A stretch of 64,000 nucleotides of DNA from Tistrella bauzanensis. Its GTDB lineage: Bacteria > Pseudomonadota > Alphaproteobacteria > Tistrellales > Tistrellaceae. The position numbers were made by a program, and so were the translations under genes. Below, piece after piece: positions 1 through 7,671 of this stretch. The stretch lies in NCBI RefSeq assembly GCF_014636235.1, contig NZ_BMDZ01000010.1, positions 36,862 to 100,861 on the forward strand, given 5' to 3'. The notes beneath the pieces were generated by a model. The model saw only the letters and a list, made by a program, of their open reading frames with translations, ran no database searches and was not told where the DNA came from. The first letter of the stretch is position 1, and each line of letters starts with the position of its first letter.

Positions 1-1
1 C

Positions 2-778
2 CAGCCGGCGCAGGCGGCGATCTATGCCGGCGGCGCGCTGCTGGCCAAGCTCGACGGCCAGCGCGCGGTACTGCGTCGGGCCTTGCGCGATCATGGCGCG
101 GCCATGACCGCTGATGCCGGCGCGGCCCTTGCCGGCGCCGAAACCCTGATCGGCACCGCACTCGCCCGCGTGCAGCGGATCATGGCGGCGCCAGAAGCTG
201 ATGCGCAAGGTGTGGGCGCGCTCGACCGGCTGCGCGGCATCGAGGGCGAGGCGGCGGCGCAGTATTTCGCGGTGTTCGGCCATCTGCTGCGCGTGGACGA
301 TCCGGGCATGCGCTTTGATGGCCGCAGCCGGCGGCCGCCGCGCGACCCGGTGAACGCGCTGCTGTCGTTTCTGTATGTGCTGCTGACCCATGATTGCCGG
401 TCGGCGCTGGAAACCGTGGGGCTCGACCCGGCGGTGGGCTTCCTGCACCGCGACCGGCCGGGGCGGCCAGGGCTGGCGCTGGACCTGATGGAGGAATTCC
501 GCCCCGGCCTTGCCGACCGTCTGGCCCTGACCCTGATCAACCGGCGGGAGATCGGCGCCGGCGATTTCACCCGCGACGCCGCCGGCGGTTTCACATTGAA
601 GGACGATGCCCGCAAACGCGTGCTGGTCGCCTGGACGGAACGCAAGCGCGAGACCCTGACCCACCCGTTCCTGAACGAGCCGGCGGCCTTCGGCCTGATG
701 CCGCATCTTCAGGCGCTGCTGCTGGCGCGCACCCTGCGCGGCGACCTCGACGCCTATCCGCCCTGGCTGCCGAAATGA
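2..778 (+). CDS. cas1: CRISPR-associated endonuclease Cas1 (type I-C), 5'-truncated by window edge
   Basis: Metal-dependent integrase subunit of the Cas1-Cas2 spacer-acquisition complex. The frame is open from base 2 and ends at the TGA at 776-778, so only the C-terminal part is visible. The alpha-helical catalytic domain is recognisable. The conserved glutamate lies in RGIEGE (near base 242), the histidine in GFLHRD (near base 446) and the aspartate in LDLMEEFRP, so the metal-binding triad looks intact. An internal TTG at 83 is not the start, because homologous-looking sequence continues upstream of it. It is followed by cas2 after 43 bases, then by leader and array, the usual gene order in type I-C loci. 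The remaining cas genes should lie to the left of the window. The I-C assignment rests on sequence style and repeat type. Confidence 0.93.
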   Translation, partial: QPAQAAIYAGGALLAKLDGQRAVLRRALRDHGAAMTADAGAALAGAETLIGTALARVQRIMAAPEADAQGVGALDRLRGIEGEAAAQYFAVFGHLLRVDDPGMRFDGRSRRPPRDPVNALLSFLYVLLTHDCRSALETVGLDPAVGFLHRDRPGRPGLALDLMEEFRPGLADRLALTLINRREIGAGDFTRDAAGGFTLKDDARKRVLVAWTERKRETLTHPFLNEPAAFGLMPHLQALLLARTLRGDLDAYPPWLPK

Positions 779-821
779 CCATGCTCGCGCGGTGCCGCAT
801 CATCCACCAAGGCGCATCGAC

Positions 822-1112
822 ATGATGGTTCTGGTCAGCTATGACGTCCGCACCGACACGCCCGCCGGCCGCCGCCGCCTGCGCCGCGTGGCCCGCGCCT
901 GCCAGGATTTCGGCCAGCGGGTGCAGTATTCGGTGTTCGAATGCGATGTCGACCCGGCCCAATGGGCCATGCTCCGCGCCCGCCTGCTCTCAGAAATCGA
1001 CCCCGACCACGACAGCCTGCGCTTCTATCGCCTTGGCGCCAACTGGCGCCCCAAGGTGGAACATGTCGGCGCGAAACCCGCCACCGATTTCGACGCGCCG
1101 CTGATCATCTGA
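822..1112 (+). CDS. cas2: CRISPR-associated protein Cas2
   Basis: Small ferredoxin-fold partner of Cas1 that scaffolds the integration complex. The product is 96 residues, beginning MMVLVSYDVRTDT, with the aspartate of the first beta strand (SYDV) that is conserved in the family. It ends with the short basic/hydrophobic tail typical of I-C Cas2. A GTG at 792 would add ten residues, but AAGG at about 809-812 sits properly spaced before the tandem ATG codons at 822 and 825, so translation probably starts there. It is co-directional with cas1 and immediately precedes the leader. Family identity is clear; which of the two ATGs is used is uncertain. Confidence 0.93.
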   Translation: MMVLVSYDVRTDTPAGRRRLRRVARACQDFGQRVQYSVFECDVDPAQWAMLRARLLSEIDPDHDSLRFYRLGANWRPKVEHVGAKPATDFDAPLII

Positions 1113-1343
1113 CCCCACACCACAACGCCCCCACGCCCCGGCTTTGCGCCCCTGCGGCCCGGCTTTGCGCGAACCCCAAGCACACACAAAAACCCCGGGA
1201 GGTTCGCGGAGCGGATTTCCCTTTGATGTCAGTCACTTGAAAATTTTGATGTCATGACACACATGCTATGGTCTGACTCTCGCAGGGGGTTCGCGGAAAT
1301 CGGCTTTTTCCGTTAGCAGAATCAAGCTATTACAGGGGGGGTG
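1113..1343 (+). promoter_or_regulatory. CRISPR leader
   Basis: This 231-base gap between cas2 and the first repeat is less GC-rich than its surroundings and has no credible gene. It has an ordered layout. TTTGATGTCA occurs twice as a direct repeat (1222-1231 and 1245-1254, 23 bp apart). TTTGCGCGAACCCC (1164-1177) is matched in inverse orientation by GGGGTTCGCGGAAA (1286-1299) with one mismatch, and a third GGTTCGCGGA lies at 1201-1210. A G-rich run (1335-1341) abuts the first repeat. By position it should hold the array promoter and the Cas1-Cas2 docking signals. Confidence 0.75.
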
Positions 1344-2094
1344 AGCTCCCCGTGCGGGAGCGTGAATTGAAACGGGATGTCGCACGGGGCGCCATCACCC
1401 TGCCCATAGCTCCCCGTGCGGGAGCGTGAATTGAAACCTCGTCCCGCAACTCTGCGATGCGCCGCCGCAGAGCTCCCCGTGCGGGAGCGTGAATTGAAAC
1501 AATGAATGCCGGTGAGCCCTCGTGGTAGACCGGATGTCGCTCCCCGTGCGGGAGCGTGAATTGAAACGCCGCGACCGATGTCGACGGGCTGGTGGTGATG
1601 GTCGCTCCCCGTGCGGGAGCGTGAATTGAAACCGTGAACTTCGGCCGGTCGCCATCGGCCGGCAATAGTCGCTCCCCGTGCGGGAGCGTGAATTGAAACA
1701 TGGCCCTCGCGCCGGCCCTGAGGCAGCAGCTCGTCGCTCCCCGTGCGGGAGCGTGAATTGAAACCGGGTGGCTGGGCCGGCGGTGCCGGACTTGGCTAGT
1801 CGCTCCCCGTGCGGGAGCGTGAATTGAAACTTGTTGCCAAATTACCGAAAAAAGGCTGATTAAACAGTCGCTCCCCGTGCGGGAGCGTGAATTGAAACCC
1901 ATGCGGGAACGTTTGAGCCACGCATTGACAGGTCGCTCCCCGTGCGGGAGCGTGAATTGAAACGCAGCGCTGGTCGCCGAGGTCGGCGATGTCTCGCGTC
2001 GCTCCACATGGGGAAGCGTGGCTTAAAGCCTCCTGCGCCGGTGCCGACGCACCGGCCGCACGGTCGCTCCCCAAGCGGACGCAATGCATGCCCT
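1344..2094 (+). CRISPR. Type I-C CRISPR array: 10 good repeats, 2 degenerate distal repeats, 11 spacers
   Basis: Repeats 4-10 are identical 32-mers that begin GTCGCTCCCC, contain a GCTCCCCGTGCGGGAGC hairpin and end GTGAATTGAAAC. Their starts are 1536, 1601, 1668, 1733, 1799, 1867 and 1932. The three leader-proximal repeats (cores 1344-1373, 1408-1437, 1471-1500) share only the last 29 bases with these and have A where the others have C at repeat position 3. Degenerate repeats lie at 1998-2029 (about 8 differences) and 2063-2094 (mainly the first 10 bases conserved). Spacers are 33-36 nt if the first three repeats are counted as 30-mers. The ATTGAAAC end, the leader at the left and decay at the right all indicate rightward transcription. 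Spacer targets cannot be judged from the window. Confidence 0.97.
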
Positions 2095-2123
2095 GACGAT
2101 GGAGCGCCAGAGCCAGTAGACAG

Positions 2124-2149
2124 CCGGCTTTAACCGCGCCGGGGTTTTT
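2124..2149 (+). terminator. Possible terminator downstream of the CRISPR array
   Basis: CCGGC (2124-2128) and GCCGG (2138-2142) can pair around a 9-nt loop and are followed by GG and five T (2145-2149). The stem is short, so this is a weak candidate for ending array transcription. Confidence 0.35.
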
Positions 2150-2202
2150 CGTCCCGTCTGGCACTTCAACCCCTTACATACGGTTGCATTTTCCAGCCAG
2201 GA

Positions 2203-2586
2203 TCAGCCCGCAGTCTGTTCCCGCCGCGCCAATGTCAGATAGCGCGTCAGGTTGCGCGCTCCGGCGGCGGCGGCTTTGAGATAGCGGTTGCGGTCATCGG
2301 GCGTCAGGTCGGGGCTGTCGGCGATCGCGATGTTGAGGCCGACCAGATAGGATTGAAACGCGGCGCCGGCGGTGGAGGTCGCTGTCAGGGTCAGTGCCTG
2401 GGCGGCTATCGCGTTGCGCCATGTGTCGAGGGCGATACAGATGCCGGGCTCGCCCTCTGGAGCCGACCAATGCTCAAGAACCTGATCGTCGAGAATGGCC
2501 CAATCCGCCGCCAGGGTGGCAACGGGGCAGGGGCCTGTCTGATGTATTGCGCCATCAGGCGTATTGGCAGGGCTTGGGCTGGTCAT
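2203..2586 (-). CDS. Hypothetical small alpha-helical protein
   Basis: I do not recognise this 127-residue protein. It begins MTSPSPANTPDGAIHQTG. After a Pro/Thr-rich N-terminus it looks mostly helical, with alanine-rich stretches (near residues 70-80 and 105-115) and a basic C-terminal end (NLTRYLTLARREQTAG). No signal peptide or membrane segment is seen. A TTG at 2652 would add 22 residues, but the ATG at 2586 is the more likely start, although its ribosome site is weak. It stands alone, facing away from the array and downstream of the toxin-antitoxin remnant. Palindromic sites lie 75-140 bases upstream of its start. Codon use matches the surroundings, which favours a real gene. Confidence 0.5.
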   Translation of the reverse strand: MTSPSPANTPDGAIHQTGPCPVATLAADWAILDDQVLEHWSAPEGEPGICIALDTWRNAIAAQALTLTATSTAGAAFQSYLVGLNIAIADSPDLTPDDRNRYLKAAAAGARNLTRYLTLARREQTAG

Positions 2587-2660
2587 GTTGCGGTGGTCCA
2601 CGCGATCGTCCGGGGTGTGTCGTGATCGGATTGACGGACTGATTCTGACCAAATGATCCA

Positions 2661-2728
2661 GCCATTTTGATGGCGGATTTCATAGCACCAATATGGTTCA
2701 TCACCCCGTTCTGAAGAACCATTTTGGT
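2661..2728. promoter_or_regulatory. Cluster of three operator-like palindromes
   Basis: Three short palindromes stand in an AT-richer intergenic stretch: GCCATTTTGATGGC (2661-2674), ACCAATATGGT (2687-2697) and ACCATTTTGGT (2718-2728). The last two share the form ACCA-N3-TGGT and form part of a larger inverted repeat (2687-2699 with 2716-2728, one mismatch). They lie upstream of the minus-strand gene starting at 2586. The binding protein is unknown. Confidence 0.45.
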
Positions 2729-2786
2729 GTATCACGCGCAGGACTATGCCCGGTTGTACACTTGCATGCGGCCATTCCGATAAACC

Positions 2787-2829
2787 GGGGGCCCACGGGG
2801 GCCTTCGGCCCCCGTGCCTCTTCCTTGCC
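2787..2829. repeat. GC-rich hairpin element, copy 1
   Basis: A 43-base element with a perfect 10-bp stem, CACGGGGGCC (2794-2803) and GGCCCCCGTG (2807-2816), around a TTC loop. It is followed by TGCCTCTTCCTT-type sequence. It matches 41 of 43 bases with the copy at 3297-3339. It sits directly beyond the broken toxin fragment, so it may act as a terminator for minus-strand transcription. Confidence 0.8.
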
Positions 2830-2887
2830 TTCCGGCGCTCTTCCGCTCCGTCCCTCCGTCCCGGCACCGCCGTCCGGCTGGCGCTCC

Positions 2888-2935
2888 GGCGGGGCGGAGC
2901 GGCTCGGAGATCACAGTGGTGCCCGGCCGGATTAT
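2888..2935 (-). pseudogene. Remnant of a VapC/FitB-type PIN toxin (first ~16 codons only)
   Basis: Read on the minus strand from 2935, the codons ATA ATC CGG CCG GGC ACC ACT GTG ATC TCC GAG CCG CTC CGC CCC give IIRPGTTVISEPLRP. This aligns without gaps to the usual FitB/VapC beginning MILLDTNVISEPLRP. The start codon has become ATA, the metal-binding Asp is Gly, and DTN is GTT. In FitA-FitB pairs the toxin start normally overlaps the antitoxin stop, exactly where this ATA overlaps the TAA at 2932-2934. Resemblance ends near 2888, where GC-rich sequence leading into the hairpin element begins. The alignment is to family consensus remembered from knowledge, not a database hit. Confidence 0.7.
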
Positions 2936-3186
2936 CCGAGGTCGATCGGTTCTGCGGGCGTGCGATCACGATCGATATCGAGCGTCACGCCGCCCGCTTC
3001 CCGGCCGATCGCCGCAAGCAGGGAGCCGAGGCGGATTCGACCCTCGGTGATCTGGTGTTCGGGTCGAACCGCGTCTTCCAGGATGGCCCGCAGTTCGGCT
3101 TCCGCGCTGCGTCCATTCATGGCGGCGCGGACGCGCAGCGCATGTTCGGTTTCATCGGAGAGGTTTCTGACCGTGATCGACGCCAT
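2932..3186 (-). CDS. FitA-like ribbon-helix-helix antitoxin (orphan)
   Basis: This 84-residue protein starts MASITVRNLSDETEHALRVR, the ribbon-helix-helix DNA-binding N-terminus of FitA/VapB-type antitoxins. It continues with the usual NGRSAEAELRAILEDAV helix and a C-terminal toxin-binding tail ending DRTPAEPIDLG. AGGGGG six bases before the ATG is a good ribosome site. Such proteins normally neutralise a PIN-domain ribonuclease encoded by an overlapping downstream gene and autoregulate the operon. Here the toxin survives only as a 16-codon fossil, so the antitoxin is an orphan. It may persist as a DNA-binding regulator or as protection against related toxins. Confidence 0.85.
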   Translation of the reverse strand: MASITVRNLSDETEHALRVRAAMNGRSAEAELRAILEDAVRPEHQITEGRIRLGSLLAAIGREAGGVTLDIDRDRTPAEPIDLG

Positions 3187-3296
3187 GTTACCCCCTGCAC
3201 GTGATGGCTGACGTTTAAGCCAGTTTATGGGTCATGGCGTCGGCTCGGCAAGGGCCCGGCGTGATCAGGCGGGGCTGGTTTCTCGCTCCAGTTCCA

Positions 3297-3339
3297 GGGG
3301 GCCCACGGGGGCCTGCGGCCCCCGTGCCTCTTCCTTACC
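3297..3339. repeat. GC-rich hairpin element, copy 2
   Basis: Second copy of the 43-base element. The stem is CACGGGGGCC (3304-3313) and GGCCCCCGTG (3317-3326) with loop TGC. It differs from copy 1 at two bases (3314 and 3337). It lies just beyond the stop of the rutR-like gene, the same position relative to a minus-strand gene end as copy 1, which suggests a terminator-like role. Confidence 0.8.
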
Positions 3340-3365
3340 GATCTTCCGGCGCGCGCCCGCCGCCC

Positions 3366-4055
3366 TCAGGCCGTCGTGTCGGGTTCCGGGCGGCGATCCA
3401 GTGCGCCGATGCCCTTCACGATGATGCGGGTGATCTGGTCGGCGGCGCGGTCGAATTCGGCGCGGGGCAGGCGGTCGCGGTCGAGCACGGCCTGGATCTG
3501 GCAGGAGAAATCGGCGTAGTGCTGGGTGATGGCCCAGATCATGAACAGCAGGTGGTATGGGTCGACGGGGTCGATGCGGCCCTGGGCTGCCCAGCGGTCG
3601 ATATCGGCGGCGCGGGTGGCGGCCCATTGGCGCAGGGTGGTGCGCAGATAGCCCATCAACTGGGGGGCGCCGTGGATGACCTCGTTGGCGAAGACCTTCG
3701 AGGCGGCGGGGCGGGTGCGCGACAGCTCCATCTTGGCGCGGACGTAGTGGCCGATGGCCTCGACCGGGTCGTCGCTGACGCCGAAGCGGTCGGCGGCTTC
3801 GAACCATTCGGCGATGATGCTTTCCAGCACGCGGGCGTAGAGCTGGTTCTTGGTGCGGAAATAATAGTGGAGGTTGGCCTTGGGCACGCCGGCGCGTTCG
3901 GCGATGGCGGCGGTGCTGGCACCGCGATAGCCCATCTCGGCGAACACCTCCTCGGCGGCGGCCAGGATCGCCACGGTGTTCTCCTCGCGGATCTGCGCCT
4001 TGCGGGGCAGGGGGCGCGCGGGGGTGTCGATGCCGGGCGGGGTGGCCGTGGTCAT
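3366..4055 (-). CDS. rutR: TetR-family regulator, RutR-like (pyrimidine catabolism)
   Basis: This 229-residue TetR-type repressor has an N-terminal helix-turn-helix (about residues 28-75, including AIAERAGVPKANLHYYF) and a C-terminal ligand domain of the TetR_C_6/RutR type (FANEVIHGAPQLMGYLR, then DPYHLLFMIWAITQHYADF). E. coli RutR is known to bind uracil or thymine and release operators of pyrimidine-use genes. The gene is divergent from the pyrimidine-degradation operon, and a near-consensus RutR operator lies in the intervening region, which supports the assignment strongly. GAGG is spaced about ten bases before the start. Expected role: repress mmsA and downstream genes when pyrimidines are absent, and possibly repress itself. 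Confidence 0.88.
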   Translation of the reverse strand: MTTATPPGIDTPARPLPRKAQIREENTVAILAAAEEVFAEMGYRGASTAAIAERAGVPKANLHYYFRTKNQLYARVLESIIAEWFEAADRFGVSDDPVEAIGHYVRAKMELSRTRPAASKVFANEVIHGAPQLMGYLRTTLRQWAATRAADIDRWAAQGRIDPVDPYHLLFMIWAITQHYADFSCQIQAVLDRDRLPRAEFDRAADQITRIIVKGIGALDRRPEPDTTA

Positions 4056-4154
4056 CTGGGGGCGATCCTCGATTCAGGGGGCGCCGGGTTGGCGTGTGGG
4101 CGTGCGGTTGATCAGCGTATGTGGATATCGCGGTCGAAACCTGTTCAGGACATC

Positions 4155-4170
4155 TTGACCGCTTGGTCAG
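4155..4170. promoter_or_regulatory. RutR-type operator
   Basis: The 16-mer TTGACCGCTTGGTCAG matches the published E. coli RutR consensus TTGACCA-nn-TGGTCAA at 12 of its 14 fixed positions. It lies between the divergent rutR and mmsA genes. TTGACC could also serve as a -35 box, with TCTAAC (4177-4182) as a weak -10 toward mmsA. The site is flanked by two copies of AACCTGTTC (4138-4146 and 4180-4188) exactly 42 bp apart. Confidence 0.75.
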
Positions 4171-4188
4171 GATACGTCTAACCTGTTC

Positions 4189-4664
4189 TTCAGGCGATGA
4201 AGATCGACAAGGTCAGGTCGCCGCTGGAACGGTTGCTGTGCCCCCGGCGCAACATCGTTTCAGAACCAGATCAGAAACAAGATCCGAGAGGCCGCGTCAA
4301 GCGGCCCGGTGAGGACGAGCGCCGGCCAACAAGGAACCGGCGCCGCCCATGACAGTGAGAGCAGGCAAACCGCGCCGAGGCGAACGCCGGACCCGTTGTC
4401 CGACGCCTTCGATCGACCGCCGGGAGGCCATTTGGAATGACACGAGACCCCGACCCCGCATAGACGCGCCCGCGCAAATCCGGCTCGCGTGTGCTCCGCG
4501 CTCCGTGGCTGGCATGTTGCGTGCGGCCATGCCGTTTGATCCCGTCCGTATGATCGCCCGTGATTGTGGCGAAGGCTGAGGTGTGGCCGGAAGGTTGTTC
4601 CGGCGCCCCGGCCACGCCGTCAGATCCGGCCTTCCCCCGCATCCGCCATATGAAGAGAGATCCC
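4189..4664 (+). other. Long untranslated stretch before mmsA
   Basis: About 475 bases separate the operator from the mmsA start. I see no convincing gene. A short inverted repeat, CCGGAA (4587-4592) and TTCCGG (4598-4603), has no T-run. I recognise no known riboswitch. Either the transcript has a long leader or another promoter lies closer to mmsA. Confidence 0.4.
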
Positions 4665-6164
<1,500 letters not shown>

Positions 6165-6250
6165 ACTTGCCCGGCAATGGGCCAGCGGCCGGCCATGTGG
6201 CGGGCTGCACCCGGCCCGATATCCAGACCAGATCAGGGGACGATCACACC

Positions 6251-7522
6251 ATGTCGAATATCCGGATCAATGGCGACCGGCTCTGGGACAGCCTGATGGA
6301 AATGGCCAAGATCGGTGCCACCGACAAGGGCGGCGTCTGCCGCCTGGCGCTGACCGATCTGGACCGCCAGGGCCGCGACCTGTTCGTGCAATGGGCGAAG
6401 GATGCCGGCTGCACGATCACCGTCGACAAGATGGGCAACATCTTCGCCCGCCGCGAGGGCCGCAACCCGTCGCTGCCGCCGGTGATGACCGGCAGCCATC
6501 TGGACAGCCAGCCGACCGGCGGCCGGTTCGACGGCGTCTATGGCGTGCTGGCCGGGCTTGAGGTGCTGCGCACCCTGAACGACCTGAATTACGAGACCGA
6601 GGCCCCGGTCGAGGTGGCGGTCTGGACCAATGAGGAAGGCTCGCGCTTCGCGCCGGCGATGGTGGCGTCGGGTGTGTTCGCGGGGGTGTTCGACCTGGAT
6701 TACGGGTTGTCGCGCGCCGACCAGGATGGCCGCACCATGGGCCAGGAACTGGCGCGCATCGGCTATGCCGGCGACCAGCCGATGGGCAAGCCGGTGGGCG
6801 CCTATTTCGAGGCCCATATCGAACAGGGCCCGATCCTTGAGGCCGAGGACAAGACCATCGGCATCGTCACCCACGCTCAGGGCCAGCGCTGGTTCGAGGT
6901 GACGCTGACCGGCCAGGAGGCCCATGCCGGGCCGACGCCGATGCCGATCCGCCGCGATGCTCTGCTGGGTGCGGCGCGGATGGTGCAGGCGGTGAACCGG
7001 ATCGGCCTGGACAATGCGCCGGTCGCCTGCGCCACCGTCGGGCTGATGCAGGTCTATCCCAACAGCCGCAACGTCATTCCCGGCCGGGTGTTCTTCACGG
7101 TCGATCTTCGCCATCCCGATGACGCGGTGCTGGCGAAGATGGCGGATGAATTCCACGCCGCCCTGAACGAGATCCTGGCCGAGGGCAAGCTGACCGCCGA
7201 GGTGGAGCAGATCTTCTATTACGCCCCGGTGCCGTTCGACGAGGATTGCGTGGGCGCGGTGCGCGCCGCCACCGCCGCCGCCGGGTTCAGCAACCGCGAC
7301 ATCGTCTCGGGCGCCGGCCATGACGCCTGCTATCTGGCCAAGGTGGCGCCCACCGGCATGATCTTCATCCCCTGCATCGACGGCATCAGCCACAACGAGG
7401 TCGAGGACGCCAAGCCGGAATGGGTGTCGGCCGGCTGCGAGGTGCTGCTGGGCGCGATGCTGGAACGGGCCAATGCGGGGGGCGCCACGGTGGGTGCCGG
7501 CTCGAAGGCCGACGCCGCCTGA
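6251..7522 (+). CDS. M20-family N-carbamoyl amidohydrolase (beta-ureidopropionase type)
   Basis: This 423-residue zinc hydrolase of the HyuC/AmaB/allantoate-amidohydrolase family removes the carbamoyl group of N-carbamoyl-beta-alanine, giving beta-alanine, CO2 and ammonia. Metal ligands are visible: H83 in TGSHLDS, D94 in GGRFDG, E129 in TNEEGSRF, then EAHIEQGP and the C-terminal GISHNE. The dimerisation lid domain carries the GQEAHAGPTPM signature. It lies 86 bases after mmsA and is followed by preT, preA, permease and dihydropyrimidinase, so the third step of reductive pyrimidine breakdown is the natural role. Family members also act on carbamoyl alpha-amino acids, so substrate preference is inferred from context. 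Confidence 0.88.
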   Translation: MSNIRINGDRLWDSLMEMAKIGATDKGGVCRLALTDLDRQGRDLFVQWAKDAGCTITVDKMGNIFARREGRNPSLPPVMTGSHLDSQPTGGRFDGVYGVLAGLEVLRTLNDLNYETEAPVEVAVWTNEEGSRFAPAMVASGVFAGVFDLDYGLSRADQDGRTMGQELARIGYAGDQPMGKPVGAYFEAHIEQGPILEAEDKTIGIVTHAQGQRWFEVTLTGQEAHAGPTPMPIRRDALLGAARMVQAVNRIGLDNAPVACATVGLMQVYPNSRNVIPGRVFFTVDLRHPDDAVLAKMADEFHAALNEILAEGKLTAEVEQIFYYAPVPFDEDCVGAVRAATAAAGFSNRDIVSGAGHDACYLAKVAPTGMIFIPCIDGISHNEVEDAKPEWVSAGCEVLLGAMLERANAGGATVGAGSKADAA

Positions 7523-7671
7523 CCGTACGACCGGCCATGGCGGGGCATCGCCCCCGCCATGGCGGACGGATCGACGGACCCGCGAGGGGGCCGGGCTCTA
7601 TGGTCCGGATCAACCCTTCGTTGAGAGAGCCGCGGCCGACAACAAACGACCGACAAAGGACGAGCTTCATC

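Noticed and set aside
792-821. GTG start giving a longer Cas2
   Set aside because: The extra ten residues do not resemble Cas2, and the ribosome site fits the ATGs at 822/825.
1330-2007. Open frame on the minus strand across the CRISPR array
   Set aside because: The repeated peptide arises from translating repeats and spacers; the region is clearly a CRISPR array.
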